Of a stretch of DNA of 64,000 bases, positions 8,639 to 17,671 are shown in pieces (the stretch's first letter is position 1; each line of letters starts with the position of its first letter). Both the position numbers and the translations under genes were made by a program. Origin of the DNA: an uncultured Roseibium sp. (lineage in GTDB: Bacteria; Pseudomonadota; Alphaproteobacteria; Rhizobiales; Stappiaceae); contig NZ_OY780958.1 in NCBI RefSeq assembly GCF_963675985.1, forward strand, positions 2,356,001-2,420,000. The letters run 5' to 3'. The notes under the pieces were generated by a model. That model was not told where the DNA came from and searched no databases. It saw only the letters and a list, made by a program, of their open reading frames with translations.

Positions 8639-9547
8639 TCAGGCGTCGCGATAGTCGGTTTCCCAGTAGGGCGGCCGGCCGTATTTCGAAAGCAGGAAAT
8701 CGACAAAGACGGAGACTTTCGGCGGCGTGAACTTGCCAGGCGGATAAACTGCCCAGATGGCCCCTTCCCGCACCACCGGATAGTCCTGCATCACTTCCAC
8801 GAGCCGGCCGTCCCGCAAGTCTTCCCAGATATGGGCGATGGACTTGAGGCTGACGCCGAGGCCGCACATGGCCGCGTCGTAGGAAAAGTCACTGGTATCG
8901 CCGGTGATAAAGGCCGACACCTGCTGGGCAATCTCTCCGTCCGGCCCCTCGAAATACCAGATCGGCATGGAGGAAATGCCAATGCAGTCGTGGTTGACGA
9001 GTTCGGCCGGGCAGCTCGGCGCACCATTACGGACGATATAGTCGGGTGTCGCGCACAGAACCCGTTTATTGCTGCCGAGACGGCGCGCTCTGAGGGTGGA
9101 GTCGGCCAGAGGCGCCCCCCGGATGGCCATGTCGTAGCCTTCGGCGACAATGTCGACGAGCCGGTCGGTGAAGTCCATATCGATGCGAATGTCCGGATAG
9201 AGTTCCCGGAATTCCACCAGATAGGGCAACACGTGTTTGCGGCCGAAATACATGTTTGTGGAGATTTTCAGCGTGCCGCGCGGCGCTTCGGTGCTGGCCT
9301 CCAGTTGGTCCAGCGCCGCGTCCATTTCCCGTAGCGCTGCCGCAGCATGGTCCAGCAGGATCTGACCGGCCTCCGTCAAGGCCGCGCGCCGCGTGGTGCG
9401 GGCAAACAACTGCGCGCCCACTTCACGCTCCAGCGCGGACAGACGGCTGCTTGCCGCCGAAGGAGACAGGCCAAATTCGCGCCCCGCTGCCGACAGGTTG
9501 CCCAGTGCGGCAACACGGGAAAAGAAACGCAGATCATCCAGGCGCAT
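8639..9547 (-). CDS. LysR-family transcriptional regulator
   Basis: 302-residue LysR protein. The N-terminal winged helix is typical (MRLDDLRFFSRVAALGNLSA, then SPSAASSRLSALEREVGAQL and FARTTRRAALTEAG). A periplasmic-binding-like effector domain spans ~90-295. The closest general family is the CrgA/YafC-like group. It is transcribed away from a 54-codon gene that starts 93 bp to the right (9641), the usual LysR/target layout. The gap holds TTCGAA twice in AT-rich context. Effector and regulon are unknown. Confidence 0.9.
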   Translation of the reverse strand: MRLDDLRFFSRVAALGNLSAAGREFGLSPSAASSRLSALEREVGAQLFARTTRRAALTEAGQILLDHAAAALREMDAALDQLEASTEAPRGTLKISTNMYFGRKHVLPYLVEFRELYPDIRIDMDFTDRLVDIVAEGYDMAIRGAPLADSTLRARRLGSNKRVLCATPDYIVRNGAPSCPAELVNHDCIGISSMPIWYFEGPDGEIAQQVSAFITGDTSDFSYDAAMCGLGVSLKSIAHIWEDLRDGRLVEVMQDYPVVREGAIWAVYPPGKFTPPKVSVFVDFLLSKYGRPPYWETDYRDA

Positions 9548-9610
9548 TATTCGAAAACTTCGAAAAGTGTTACCGAAACGAGCCCGATTATATCACAGCG
9601 CCGGAAATGA

Positions 9611-9640
9611 GACAGTCCCTCCAGCAGAAAGGAGACTGTC
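9611..9640 (+). promoter_or_regulatory. Hairpin burying the ribosome-binding site of the small gene at 9641
   Basis: GACAGT (9611-9616) pairs with ACTGTC (9635-9640), and CTCC (9619-9622) pairs with GGAG (9631-9634). There is a 2-nt bulge and an 8-nt loop. GGAG is the Shine-Dalgarno sequence of the gene starting at 9641, so the folded leader would hide it. This is the layout of an RNA thermometer or a translation-controlled leader. The pairing is seen directly; the function is inferred. Confidence 0.5.
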
Positions 9641-9805
9641 ATGATACATACCGGTGATCATTACGAACATCTCGCACGTACGCACCGCGCCAGCGAAATC
9701 CGGCGTGTCTTCGGGGCTCTGTTCCAGCTCCCTGGCCGTCTCGTTCTCGCGCCCAAAGCCACACATCGCCTTTCGCCGTCCGATACCAGCTTCCGAGCGG
9801 CCTGA
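9641..9805 (+). CDS. 54-residue hypothetical protein
   Basis: Short gene starting MIHTGDHYEHLARTH and ending SDTSFRAA. It has a strong AAAGGAG six bases before the ATG. The middle is basic and amphipathic (RASEIRRVFGALFQLPGRL), with no signal peptide or cysteine. It is divergent from the LysR regulator, which suggests it or its transcript is the regulator's target, and it ends 12 bp from the convergent ABC-exporter stop. I do not recognise a family. Support comes from the ribosome site, the divergent position and the leader hairpin, so it may be real but is not proven. Confidence 0.5.
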   Translation: MIHTGDHYEHLARTHRASEIRRVFGALFQLPGRLVLAPKATHRLSPSDTSFRAA

Positions 9806-9817
9806 GCCGATAACCCG

Positions 9818-11812
9818 CTACTCGACGGTTTCGCCTGCGCGCGGCCCTCGAAGAACGATGCCCAAATCATCTTCTTCCCGGGCTGCCCGCAGGCGTTCCT
9901 CTGCCTCGCTCGCTTCGCGCTGACGCGCCCACATGGAGGCATAGAGGCCGTTCTCCGCCAGAAGGTCGGTATGCGTGCCGCGCTCGACGATCCGGCCGGC
10001 CTCGAGCACGAGGATCTGGTCGGCACCGACCACTGTCGACAGACGGTGGGCGATGACGAGCGTGGTGCGGTTCTTCGACACCTGATCGAGCGCCGCCTGG
10101 ATCTCCTGTTCCGTATGCGTGTCGAGGGCTGAGGTCGCCTCGTCGAGGATCAGGATCGGCGGGGATTTCAGGATGGTCCTGGCGATGGCGACGCGCTGCT
10201 TTTCACCGCCGGACAACTTCAGACCGCGCTCGCCGACCTCGGACGCATAGCCCTGCGGCAGACGTTCGATGAAGTCGTGGATCTGCGCCATGCGGGCGGC
10301 TTCCCTAACTTCCTCGTCCGTCGCTTCCGGACGGCCGTAGCGGATGTTGTAGGCAATCGTGTCGTTGAAGAGCACCGTGTCCTGCGGAACCATGCCGATG
10401 GCATGGCGGACACTGACCTGGGTGACGTCCCGGACGTCCTGGCCGTCGATCAGGATCTGTCCGCCGGTCACGTCATAGAAGCGGAACAGAAGGCGGGAAA
10501 TAGTCGACTTGCCCGCGCCTGACGGTCCAACGATGGCAATCGTCTTGCCCGCCGGCACGTTGAAGTCGATCCCTTTCAGGATCGGACGGTCCGCGTCGTA
10601 GTGGAAATGTACATCCTTGAAGGCAATCGTCCCCTCGACGGCTTTCAGCGGCTCCGCTCCCGGCTTGTCGGTGATTTCGGCCGGCACACCGAGCAGGTCG
10701 AACATGGATTCGATATCCGCCAGGCCCTGCCGGATTTCCCGGTAGATGAACCCGATGAAGTTGAGCGGAATGGAGATCTGCATCAAAAGCGCGTTGATCA
10801 GAACGAAATCGCCGATGGTCTGTTCGCCGGCCATGACGGCCTTGGCGGACAGCACCATACAGGCGGCCATGCCGATACCGAGGATGACGGTCTGACCAAG
10901 GTTCAGCCAGGCAAGCGACGTCCAGGTCTTGGTGGCCGCCTTTTCGTATTTGGCCATGGAGACGTCGAAGCGGTCGGACTCCATCCGTTCATTGCCGAAA
11001 TATTTGACCGTCTCGAAATTCAGCAGGCTGTCGATCGCCTTTGAATTGGCGTCCGTGTCGCTGTCATTCATTTCGCGGCGGATGGAAATCCGCCAGTTCG
11101 ACGCCTTGATGGTGAACCAGACGTAGGCAATGATCATCCCGGCCACGATGGCGAGATAGCTCAGGCCGAACTGGTAGGAGATCACCGCCGCCATGATGGC
11201 GAATTCCAGGATGGTCGGAATGCCGTTCAGGATCGTGAAGCGGACGATCGCCTCGATGCCCTTCACGCCGCGCTCGATCACCCGGCTGAGACCGCCGGTG
11301 CGCCGCGCCAGGTGGAACCGCAGGGACAGTTCATGCAGGTGGCGGAAGGTCAGATTGGCAAGCTGGCGCACGGCATGCTGGCCCACACGGGCAAAAAGCG
11401 CGTCGCGCAGCTGATTGAAGGCCACGGCCAGGACACGCGCGGCATTATAGGCGAGCACCAGCATCACCGGCGCAACCAGAAACGCCGGCAGATTGTTCGT
11501 CTCTCCGGTCAGGGCATCGGACGCCCAGGCGAAGAAATAGGGCGAGAGAACGGTCACGCCTTTCGCCAGTACCAGGGCGACGACGGCCAGCAGCACCCGT
11601 GTCTTCAGGTCCGGCCGATGGGCCGGCCAGATATAGGGCCAGAGATTGATCAGGGTATTAAGGGTCGAGCCTTCGTCCGCACTGACTGTAGTTTGCTTGC
11701 CCGCGCTCGTGTTGCCGGCAGCCTCCTTGTCGGCCGCATTCTGTACAGCCCGATTACTCAACGGCTTTCTCCCTGGGATCATTTTCGGTTTCTTTGTTAT
11801 TGAGGGCTTCAT
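9818..11812 (-). CDS. Atm1/HMT1-type ABC exporter (fused permease and ATPase)
   Basis: Up to 664 residues. The half-transporter has a six-helix permease domain (~75-360) and one ATPase domain (~400-640) with Walker A GPSGAGKSTISRLL, signature LSGGEKQRVAIARTIL and Walker B ILILDEATSALD. It would dimerise. Resemblance is strongest to the Atm1 (ABCB7/HMT1) branch, which in bacteria exports glutathione-bound metals or related thiol conjugates. The annotated ATG overlaps the upstream ArsR gene by 59 bp. An internal ATG at 11782, or a TTG at 11761 seven bases after GGGAG, would reduce the overlap and suit the family's usual length better. Linkage to a cysteine-rich ArsR protein supports metal or thiol stress as the signal. 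Confidence 0.9.
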   Translation of the reverse strand: MKPSITKKPKMIPGRKPLSNRAVQNAADKEAAGNTSAGKQTTVSADEGSTLNTLINLWPYIWPAHRPDLKTRVLLAVVALVLAKGVTVLSPYFFAWASDALTGETNNLPAFLVAPVMLVLAYNAARVLAVAFNQLRDALFARVGQHAVRQLANLTFRHLHELSLRFHLARRTGGLSRVIERGVKGIEAIVRFTILNGIPTILEFAIMAAVISYQFGLSYLAIVAGMIIAYVWFTIKASNWRISIRREMNDSDTDANSKAIDSLLNFETVKYFGNERMESDRFDVSMAKYEKAATKTWTSLAWLNLGQTVILGIGMAACMVLSAKAVMAGEQTIGDFVLINALLMQISIPLNFIGFIYREIRQGLADIESMFDLLGVPAEITDKPGAEPLKAVEGTIAFKDVHFHYDADRPILKGIDFNVPAGKTIAIVGPSGAGKSTISRLLFRFYDVTGGQILIDGQDVRDVTQVSVRHAIGMVPQDTVLFNDTIAYNIRYGRPEATDEEVREAARMAQIHDFIERLPQGYASEVGERGLKLSGGEKQRVAIARTILKSPPILILDEATSALDTHTEQEIQAALDQVSKNRTTLVIAHRLSTVVGADQILVLEAGRIVERGTHTDLLAENGLYASMWARQREASEAEERLRAAREEDDLGIVLRGPRAGETVE

Positions 11813-12191
11813 CGGGACATCCGCCGGCCTTCAGACAGGCGCTGTGTTGTTCTGAGACCCGATTGAAGAAATCCTCCGACGCTACGGCCGCCTTGGACAG
11901 CATGTCCGTGTTCAGGTAATAGCGGCAGTTCCGGCCCATCGTCTCACAGGTCAGAAGTCCGGTTTCCTTGAGTACCTGCAGATGCTGGGAGACCGTGGAT
12001 TGGGCCAGAGGCATCCGGTCGACGATCTCGCCACAGCAGGCGGCATTGCGGCTTGCCAGCGTTTCAATGATTGCCAGACGCGCGGGATGGCCGAGAGCCC
12101 GGTAGACCTTTGCGAGTTCGCATTGCGCGGTGGGCGCGCAAGCAGTTTCCGATCCGCTGTCCGGCCGGAAGCCTGCAGATTTCTCCGCCAT
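11754..12191 (-). CDS. ArsR/SmtB-family metalloregulator
   Basis: 145-residue winged-helix repressor with eight cysteines. The core ALGHPARLAIIETLAS leads to ACCGEIVDRM and the recognition helix LAQSTVSQHLQVLKETGLL. C52-C53 sit at the helix used for metal binding in ArsR/CadC-type sensors. Further cysteines lie at 18, 24, 82, 89, 119 and 125. The ATG follows GGGAGAG. The next gene, an Atm1-type exporter, overlaps its 3' end, so both are co-transcribed and likely translationally coupled. Expected role: repress the exporter until a soft metal or metalloid binds. Which metal cannot be told from sequence. Confidence 0.9.
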   Translation of the reverse strand: MAEKSAGFRPDSGSETACAPTAQCELAKVYRALGHPARLAIIETLASRNAACCGEIVDRMPLAQSTVSQHLQVLKETGLLTCETMGRNCRYYLNTDMLSKAAVASEDFFNRVSEQHSACLKAGGCPDEALNNKETENDPREKAVE

Positions 12192-12368
12192 GTGGCTGGC
12201 TCTCCCTCGCGATTGTTCAAACGGGCGGCCGGTTCGCGGTCCTTGCCCGGGCTTTCATCGTAGATATGCGATGAATCGCTGAAATAACAAGCCGCGCGCG
12301 CACGTGCCACACCATATTCGGCGTTTCAGCCGTCAAAGCTCGTTAATTTCCACGATGAAAACGAGCAA

Positions 12369-12392
12369 GCGGCGCGGAACCTGCCGCGCCGC
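12369..12392 (-). terminator. Terminator of the LysM gene
   Basis: On the minus strand GCGGCGCGG pairs with CCGCGCCGC over a 6-nt loop and is followed by a T-rich stretch (TTGCTCGTTTTC). It sits 30 bp beyond the LysM-gene stop. Confidence 0.6.
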
Positions 12393-12421
12393 CGGTCTCT
12401 GCTCCGTTCGGACCGGTGCTC

Positions 12422-13927
12422 TCAGTTCGTTTCAGGCTTCCAGTTCAAATCGCCCTCCGGCGTCAGGAAGACTTGCCCGGGATAGATCAGGTCCGGATTG
12501 CGGATCTGGCCCTTGTTCGCCTGATAAATCGTGGTGTAGCGGAAGCCGTCACCATAGAGACGCCGGGAGATGGTCCACAGGTTGTCACCCTTGTGGATGA
12601 TGACGTTGGGCAACGACCTGGTTACCGTCGCCCCGGCCCCGTCGGCATCGGCCCCGGTTCCACCGGAGACGATCACCTTGGTCAGGACAATCTGCTCGGC
12701 CGCCTTCTCGAAGTTCACCGCCGCGCGGGCAACCACCGTTCCCTCGTCGTCGCCGATCATGTCGGCCCGCACTTCCACTGTTCCCGGTTGCAGGGTCTTG
12801 CCCCCCTCCAGCAGCCAGCGTCCATTGGCGCCAACCGTGGTTTCGCCGACGAATTCGCCGCCAACATAAACGCGCACTTTCATGCCCGGCTCGCCGGTCC
12901 CGGCCACATAAAGCTTGCCGCCTTCCGCTTCAACGGCCTCTACCGTCGTTTTCAAGGAGCTTCCGGCAACCGGCTCTCCGGCCGGAGCGGAGACCGCGCG
13001 TGTCGTCGGTGCCGTTTCGGCCTGATCGGTCGCGCTGCCGCCGGTTGCCACGGCCGTGACCTCGACTGCCGGAGTGGTTCCATTGGCCTGAGGCGCATCT
13101 GCGGTTGCCGTCGGCGTTTCGGCGGAAGCGGAGATGCCGGTTTCGGACTTTGCGACTTCCGTTCCCTGTTCCGGCTTCCCGGTTTCACCGGCCGTCATTT
13201 CAGACCCGCTCACCGACGGCTCACCGGATGACGTTGTTTCCGGTTCCGGCTTGGTTTCCACGACCGGTTCGGCCGGTTCCGCATCCTGGGCGGATGCGAC
13301 GACGGTTTCCTTGGCAGGCTCCTGCGCGGCTGTTTCAACCGGCTCGGGCTTCTGCAGAATATCGGACGGGCCTTCCGGCTTGTTCAGCACCACCAGCGGC
13401 TGGCTCTTGCCGTCTTCTGGAACCGAGACAGCAAGGCGTTCGGTCGATTCATGGGTGACATTGCCGGCATCATCCGTGATCTGCAGACCGACATCGTAAT
13501 CGCCCGCCTCGAGCGGCTTTTCCAGAATGATGGTCCATTCGCCCTTGTTGTTGGCAACGCCCTTGCCGACGACTTTTCCGTTCGCGGTCAGCGCGACGAT
13601 GGAGCCAGGGTCCGAGCGGCCCGCAACAACGGTTTCGCCCGTCGGCTCCACACCGACCGCATCAAACGTGAGCTTGTCCGCCTTGGCGCTGATATCCGGG
13701 CCGTTTTCCTTTTGCGCTCCCGCATCGGCGGCTTCCGGCTGCGATGCGCTGGGCTCTGCCGTTCCGGAATTGGATGCAACCTCGGAGGTTTCCTCTGCGG
13801 AGGAGGCGGGTGCTTCTGCGCTTTTCTCCTGCCGATCCATGTAGATGATACCGGTGGTCAGCGCTGCACCGCCCACCACGACGGCGGCTATCAGGCTCCA
13901 GATCACGCTCAGCTTTGTCATTGCCAT
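12422..13927 (-). CDS. LysM-domain cell-envelope protein with Ig-like repeats
   Basis: About 501 residues from the ATG at 13927 (MAMTKLSVIWSLIAAVVVGG); a longer frame to 14035 adds an unlikely polar leader. A single N-terminal transmembrane segment is followed by a long Ala/Glu/Pro/Thr-rich low-complexity region. Two bacterial Ig-like segments (VVAGRSDPGSIVALTANGKV and LYVAGTGEPGMKVRVYVGG) follow, then a C-terminal LysM motif (IIHKGDNLWTISRRLYGDG to PDLIYPGQVFLTPEG) that binds peptidoglycan. This arrangement is common in alphaproteobacterial envelope proteins of unknown role. It is divergent from the LOG-family gene. Acidic repeats and low complexity suggest an extended periplasmic spacer. 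Confidence 0.85.
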   Translation of the reverse strand: MAMTKLSVIWSLIAAVVVGGAALTTGIIYMDRQEKSAEAPASSAEETSEVASNSGTAEPSASQPEAADAGAQKENGPDISAKADKLTFDAVGVEPTGETVVAGRSDPGSIVALTANGKVVGKGVANNKGEWTIILEKPLEAGDYDVGLQITDDAGNVTHESTERLAVSVPEDGKSQPLVVLNKPEGPSDILQKPEPVETAAQEPAKETVVASAQDAEPAEPVVETKPEPETTSSGEPSVSGSEMTAGETGKPEQGTEVAKSETGISASAETPTATADAPQANGTTPAVEVTAVATGGSATDQAETAPTTRAVSAPAGEPVAGSSLKTTVEAVEAEGGKLYVAGTGEPGMKVRVYVGGEFVGETTVGANGRWLLEGGKTLQPGTVEVRADMIGDDEGTVVARAAVNFEKAAEQIVLTKVIVSGGTGADADGAGATVTRSLPNVIIHKGDNLWTISRRLYGDGFRYTTIYQANKGQIRNPDLIYPGQVFLTPEGDLNWKPETN

Positions 13928-14170
13928 CCCATCCGGGTTCTTCCCGGGCCAATTACCCGGCTTAGATCCGTCAGTCTCCCGACCGGTCAATTGTTCCGCC
14001 TGAGGAGTGCCTGCGGCAGATCCTGCAAGGCTCACATTCTGTCGGCCAATCCCTGTCTAAAGCCATGAATATACGTCTTTTTAGGTGTCGGCAAGAAAAC
14101 CGCCCAATTCTCCGTTGCCATGCACAATCGAATGCTTGACCGGTCCGGCCGGGAATGCCACACATTCCTC

Positions 14171-14776
14171 ATGACAAAATTTTCCAGCGTCTGCGTCTAT
14201 TGTGGCTCCAGTTTCGGCACTGATCCGGTCTATGAAGCGGCCGCGACACGCACAGGTCAGTCGATCGCCGAAAACGGCCTGCGCCTTGTCTATGGCGGCG
14301 GCTCGGTCGGCCTCATGGGCACGACCGCCAAGGCGGCCCTGGATGCGGGCGGCCTGGTCACCGGGATTATCCCTCATTTCCTGGAAAAACGCGAGGCGAT
14401 GCTCACATCCCTCGATGAACTGATCGTGACCCAGGACATGCATGAGCGCAAACAGCTCATGTTCCAGAAATCCGACGCGTTCATTGCACTCCCGGGCGGT
14501 ATCGGAACCCTCGAGGAAGCGGTTGAAATGATGACCTGGGCGCAGCTCGGTCAGCACAAGAAGCCGGTCGTACTGGTCAACATCAACGGGTTCTGGTCAC
14601 CCTTGCTCAAGCTTCTCGACCATATGCGGCATCAGGGCTTCATCCGGCCGGATATGGAGATCCCCTATCTGGTGGCGCGGAGTGCGGACGATGCCTTGCC
14701 GATGATCCAGGATGTTCTTTCCGGCAAGGACGTCGATGGCGAGCCCCGCGATTACGCCCCCATCGAGAACCTTTAA
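14171..14776 (+). CDS. LOG-family protein (TIGR00730; nucleotide 5'-monophosphate phosphoribohydrolase)
   Basis: 201-residue Rossmann-like protein of the lysine-decarboxylase-like/LOG group, which cleaves ribose 5-phosphate from nucleotide monophosphates, including cytokinin precursors in some bacteria. The defining PGGxGTxxE motif is present as LPGGIGTLEEAVEMMTWAQLG, with the N-terminal VCVYCGSSFG and the LVYGGGSVGLMG phosphate loop. I place the start at the ATG at 14171, because the family begins at this point; an upstream TTG- or ATG-led extension would add ~17 unlikely residues. It stands alone. Physiological substrate in this organism is unknown. Confidence 0.9.
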   Translation: MTKFSSVCVYCGSSFGTDPVYEAAATRTGQSIAENGLRLVYGGGSVGLMGTTAKAALDAGGLVTGIIPHFLEKREAMLTSLDELIVTQDMHERKQLMFQKSDAFIALPGGIGTLEEAVEMMTWAQLGQHKKPVVLVNINGFWSPLLKLLDHMRHQGFIRPDMEIPYLVARSADDALPMIQDVLSGKDVDGEPRDYAPIENL

Positions 14777-14993
14777 GAACGGCACACAGACTGCGGCAAC
14801 GCGGCTTACGCGCCCTTCACCGCAGTCCGGTTGTCAGAGCGAGTTGCGCTTAAATTCAACCATTTGACCGAGGTGACTTTGTCTGCTGACAAGGCGGGGT
14901 GCGTGCCGTGGTTTGGTTCCACCACAAGCGCGAGCCAACACGGTCAGCGGGTACAATCGCCCGGCCCTTCGGGTGGCAGAAAGCGGCCCATCG

Positions 14994-15028
14994 GCGGCGT
15001 TGCGCCGCTTGCCCGATGCGCCGCATCG
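14994..15028. repeat. GC-rich dyads in the LOG-rarD gap
   Basis: Two tight inverted repeats follow each other: GCGGCG-TTG-CGCCGC (14994-15008 region) and CGATGCG-C-CGCATCG (15014-15028). They lie in a 307-bp non-coding stretch (14777-15083) between the converging LOG and rarD genes. No T-tract follows, so they are not classical terminators. The surrounding sequence is also rich in short dyads and could be a dispersed repeat. No gene is seen in the gap. Confidence 0.4.
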
Positions 15029-15083
15029 CGCTTCACGACGCGCCGTGCCGAGTGAACCGCTTTTTACCATCAAATAGCGCAAT

Positions 15084-16004
15084 TTAAACGCTGCTCGCTC
15101 GAGCCTTCCAGCGCCGCCAGGAGTCAAAGCTGAACACGCCAAGCGCGAGCCAGATGAACCCGAAGGTTGCCAGGGTCGCGGGACGGAGCGGTTCGTGCCA
15201 GATGAACACGGCCGCGACGAAATGCAAGGACGGCGCGATGTATTGCATCAGGCCGATCAGCACCATCGGCAAGCGCCGCGCCGCAGCCGAGAACAGGATC
15301 AGCGGCAGAGCGGTCACGATACCGAGGCCGGCGAGCGCTGCGAATACCGTCGGAGTGCCGAGCCTAAAAATGTCCACGCCCGACATTCCCTGAAGCAGCA
15401 AATAGCCTCCCGCCAGCGGCATCAGCAGCACCGTTTCCATCCACAATCCCGGCGTGGCCCGGACCGGGGTGATCTTGCGGACATAGCCGTAACCGGCAAA
15501 GCTGAAGGCAAGGCAGAGCGATACCCAGGGCAACCCGCCCAGCAATACCGCCTGCAAGGCGACGCCTACGGTCGCCAGACCGACCGCAACGCCTTGCAGG
15601 GGCGACAGCTTTTCACGCAGGACAACGAGCCCAACCAGAATGCTGACCAGCGGATTGATGAAATAGCCGAGGCTGACGTCCAGCACCTTTTCATGCTCGA
15701 CGGCCCACACGAAGACCAGCCAGTTCACGGCGATCAATCCCGCGGACACGCAGAGAAAACCGACCAGTCGGGGTTCGCGGGCGATTTCGCCGATCTCGCG
15801 GGTCCTGCGCATCACCATCAGGAACAAACCGACGAAAAGCAAGGACCAGACGATGCGCTGGGCGACCACGATCTCGGGCGCCACCGTATCGACCAACTTG
15901 AAATAGCCAGGCAAAAAGCCCCAGAGCCCGTAGGCACCCAGCGCGAAAAATAGGCCGGTGCGGGTTTCGTCCGGCGCCGTTCCGGCCGGTGCCGCCTGTG
16001 TCAT
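15084..16004 (-). CDS. rarD: EamA-family transporter RarD
   Basis: 306-residue inner-membrane protein of the drug/metabolite transporter superfamily with about ten hydrophobic segments. It has the RarD signature near the N terminus (GAYGLWGFLPGYFKL, then EIVVAQRIVWSLLFV) and the conserved SLGYFINPLVSILVGLVVL. RarD proteins are named for chloramphenicol sensitivity phenotypes, but their true substrates are unsettled. Encoded after cimA on the same strand with a 67-bp gap, so it may be co-transcribed. Confidence 0.92.
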   Translation of the reverse strand: MTQAAPAGTAPDETRTGLFFALGAYGLWGFLPGYFKLVDTVAPEIVVAQRIVWSLLFVGLFLMVMRRTREIGEIAREPRLVGFLCVSAGLIAVNWLVFVWAVEHEKVLDVSLGYFINPLVSILVGLVVLREKLSPLQGVAVGLATVGVALQAVLLGGLPWVSLCLAFSFAGYGYVRKITPVRATPGLWMETVLLMPLAGGYLLLQGMSGVDIFRLGTPTVFAALAGLGIVTALPLILFSAAARRLPMVLIGLMQYIAPSLHFVAAVFIWHEPLRPATLATFGFIWLALGVFSFDSWRRWKARASSV

Positions 16005-16071
16005 GGACTTGTACCAATCATGTTTGATTGCGCTTCGGCAAGCGGACCGGCCGGTTCGCCATTCAGGCGTG

Positions 16072-17667
16072 TCAGGCCACTTCGGCTTTCAAAAGCGCAT
16101 AGGTGATGGAATCGACCAGAGCCTGGAACGATGCATCTACAATATTGCTGGATACACCAATTGTGAACCAGCGGCGATGACGTCCGGTATCGTGACTTTC
16201 GATCAGCACGCGCGTGACCGCCCCGGTGCCGCCGTTGAGGATACGGACCTTGTAGTCGACCAGTTCCAGTCCCTCGATCGCCGACTGGTATTTGCCAAGA
16301 TCCTTGCGCAAGGCCTTGTCGAGCGCGTTGACCGGACCGTTACCTTCGGCAACCGACATACGGCCCTCGCCGTCGATGTCGAGCTTGACCACGGCTTCCG
16401 AAACGGAGACCAGATTGCCGATCGCATTGTGACGCCGTTCCACCATGACCCGGAAGGAATTCACGTCGAAGAAACGCGGCACCTCGCCGAGCGCGCGTCG
16501 CGCCAACAGCTCGAAGGAGGCGTCGGCGGCCTCATAGGCGTAGCCTTCGGCTTCCTTCTGCTTCACTTCCGCGAGCAGCCGGTCCAGGCGCGGATCGGAC
16601 TTGGCGACCTCGATGCCGAGACGTTCCAGTTCGCCGATCAGGTTGCTCTTGCCGGCCTGATCGGAGACCAGAACCCGGCGCCGGTTGCCGACCGCTTCGG
16701 GCGGGACGTGTTCATAGGTCTGCGGGTCCTTCAAAATCGCAGAGGCATGAATGCCGGCCTTGGTGGCAAAGGCGGTTTCGCCGACGTAAGGCGCATGCCG
16801 GTCCGGCGACCGGTTCAGCATCTCGTCGAAGGCATGGGAAATGGAGGTGATCTCGGCCAGCTGGTCGTTGGTGACCCCGAGTTCGTACTTCTCCGCGTAG
16901 GCCTGTTTCAGTTTCAGGGTCGGGATCAGGGTGATCAGATTGGCATTGCCGCAACGCTCGCCGATCCCGTTGAGCGTGCCCTGGATCTGGCGCACGCCGG
17001 AATCGATCGCGGCCAAGGTGTTCGCCACCGCATGACCGGTGTCGTCGTGGGTGTGGATGCCCAGATGGTCGCCGGGAACAACCGCCTTCACCTTGCCGAT
17101 GATCTCTTTCACCTCGTCCGGCAACGTGCCGCCGTTGGTGTCGCACAGCACCACCCAGCGTGCACCGGCCTCATAAGCCGTCTTCGCACAGGCAAGCGCG
17201 TAGTCCGGATTGGCCTTGTAACCGTCAAAGAAATGCTCGCAGTCGATCATCGCTTCCCGGCCGGAGGCCACGGCCGCCTTCACCGTATCGGCGATGGACT
17301 CCAGGTTTTCCTCATTGGTGCAGCCCAGCGCCACATCGACATGGTAGTCCCAGCTCTTGGCAACGAAGCAGCAGGCGTCGGCCTTGGCCGCCAGGATTTC
17401 CTGCAGGCCCGGGTCATTGGAAACAGAGCGGCCGGCGCGCTTGGTCATGCCGAAGGCGGTGAACGTCGCCCGGTTCGTCCTGTTTTCGGAGAAGAACTCG
17501 CTATCGGTCGGATTGGCGCCCGGATAGCCGCCCTCCACATAATCCACGCCCAGCCGGTCCAGCAGTTTGGCAATCGCAATCTTCTCCGTCACGGAAAAAT
17601 CGATGCCGCTGGTCTGCGCACCGTCGCGGAGCGTGGTGTCGAAAAGATAAAGGCGTTCCCTGGTCAT
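16072..17667 (-). CDS. cimA: (R)-citramalate synthase
   Basis: 531-residue enzyme of the isopropylmalate/homocitrate synthase family, condensing acetyl-CoA with pyruvate to give citramalate, which opens a threonine-independent isoleucine route. The HMGL-like TIM barrel has the catalytic start LFDTTLRDGAQTSGIDFS and the metal-binding HLGIHTHDDTGHAVAN. The C-terminal ~120 residues are the LeuA-type allosteric domain (expected isoleucine feedback). Length matches the CimA type found with cysS neighbours. The start lies four bases after the GFA-family gene stop, with GGGG in that gene's last codons as ribosome site, so it is in the cysS operon. Confidence 0.93.
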   Translation of the reverse strand: MTRERLYLFDTTLRDGAQTSGIDFSVTEKIAIAKLLDRLGVDYVEGGYPGANPTDSEFFSENRTNRATFTAFGMTKRAGRSVSNDPGLQEILAAKADACCFVAKSWDYHVDVALGCTNEENLESIADTVKAAVASGREAMIDCEHFFDGYKANPDYALACAKTAYEAGARWVVLCDTNGGTLPDEVKEIIGKVKAVVPGDHLGIHTHDDTGHAVANTLAAIDSGVRQIQGTLNGIGERCGNANLITLIPTLKLKQAYAEKYELGVTNDQLAEITSISHAFDEMLNRSPDRHAPYVGETAFATKAGIHASAILKDPQTYEHVPPEAVGNRRRVLVSDQAGKSNLIGELERLGIEVAKSDPRLDRLLAEVKQKEAEGYAYEAADASFELLARRALGEVPRFFDVNSFRVMVERRHNAIGNLVSVSEAVVKLDIDGEGRMSVAEGNGPVNALDKALRKDLGKYQSAIEGLELVDYKVRILNGGTGAVTRVLIESHDTGRHRRWFTIGVSSNIVDASFQALVDSITYALLKAEVA

Positions 17668-17671
17668 TTTT

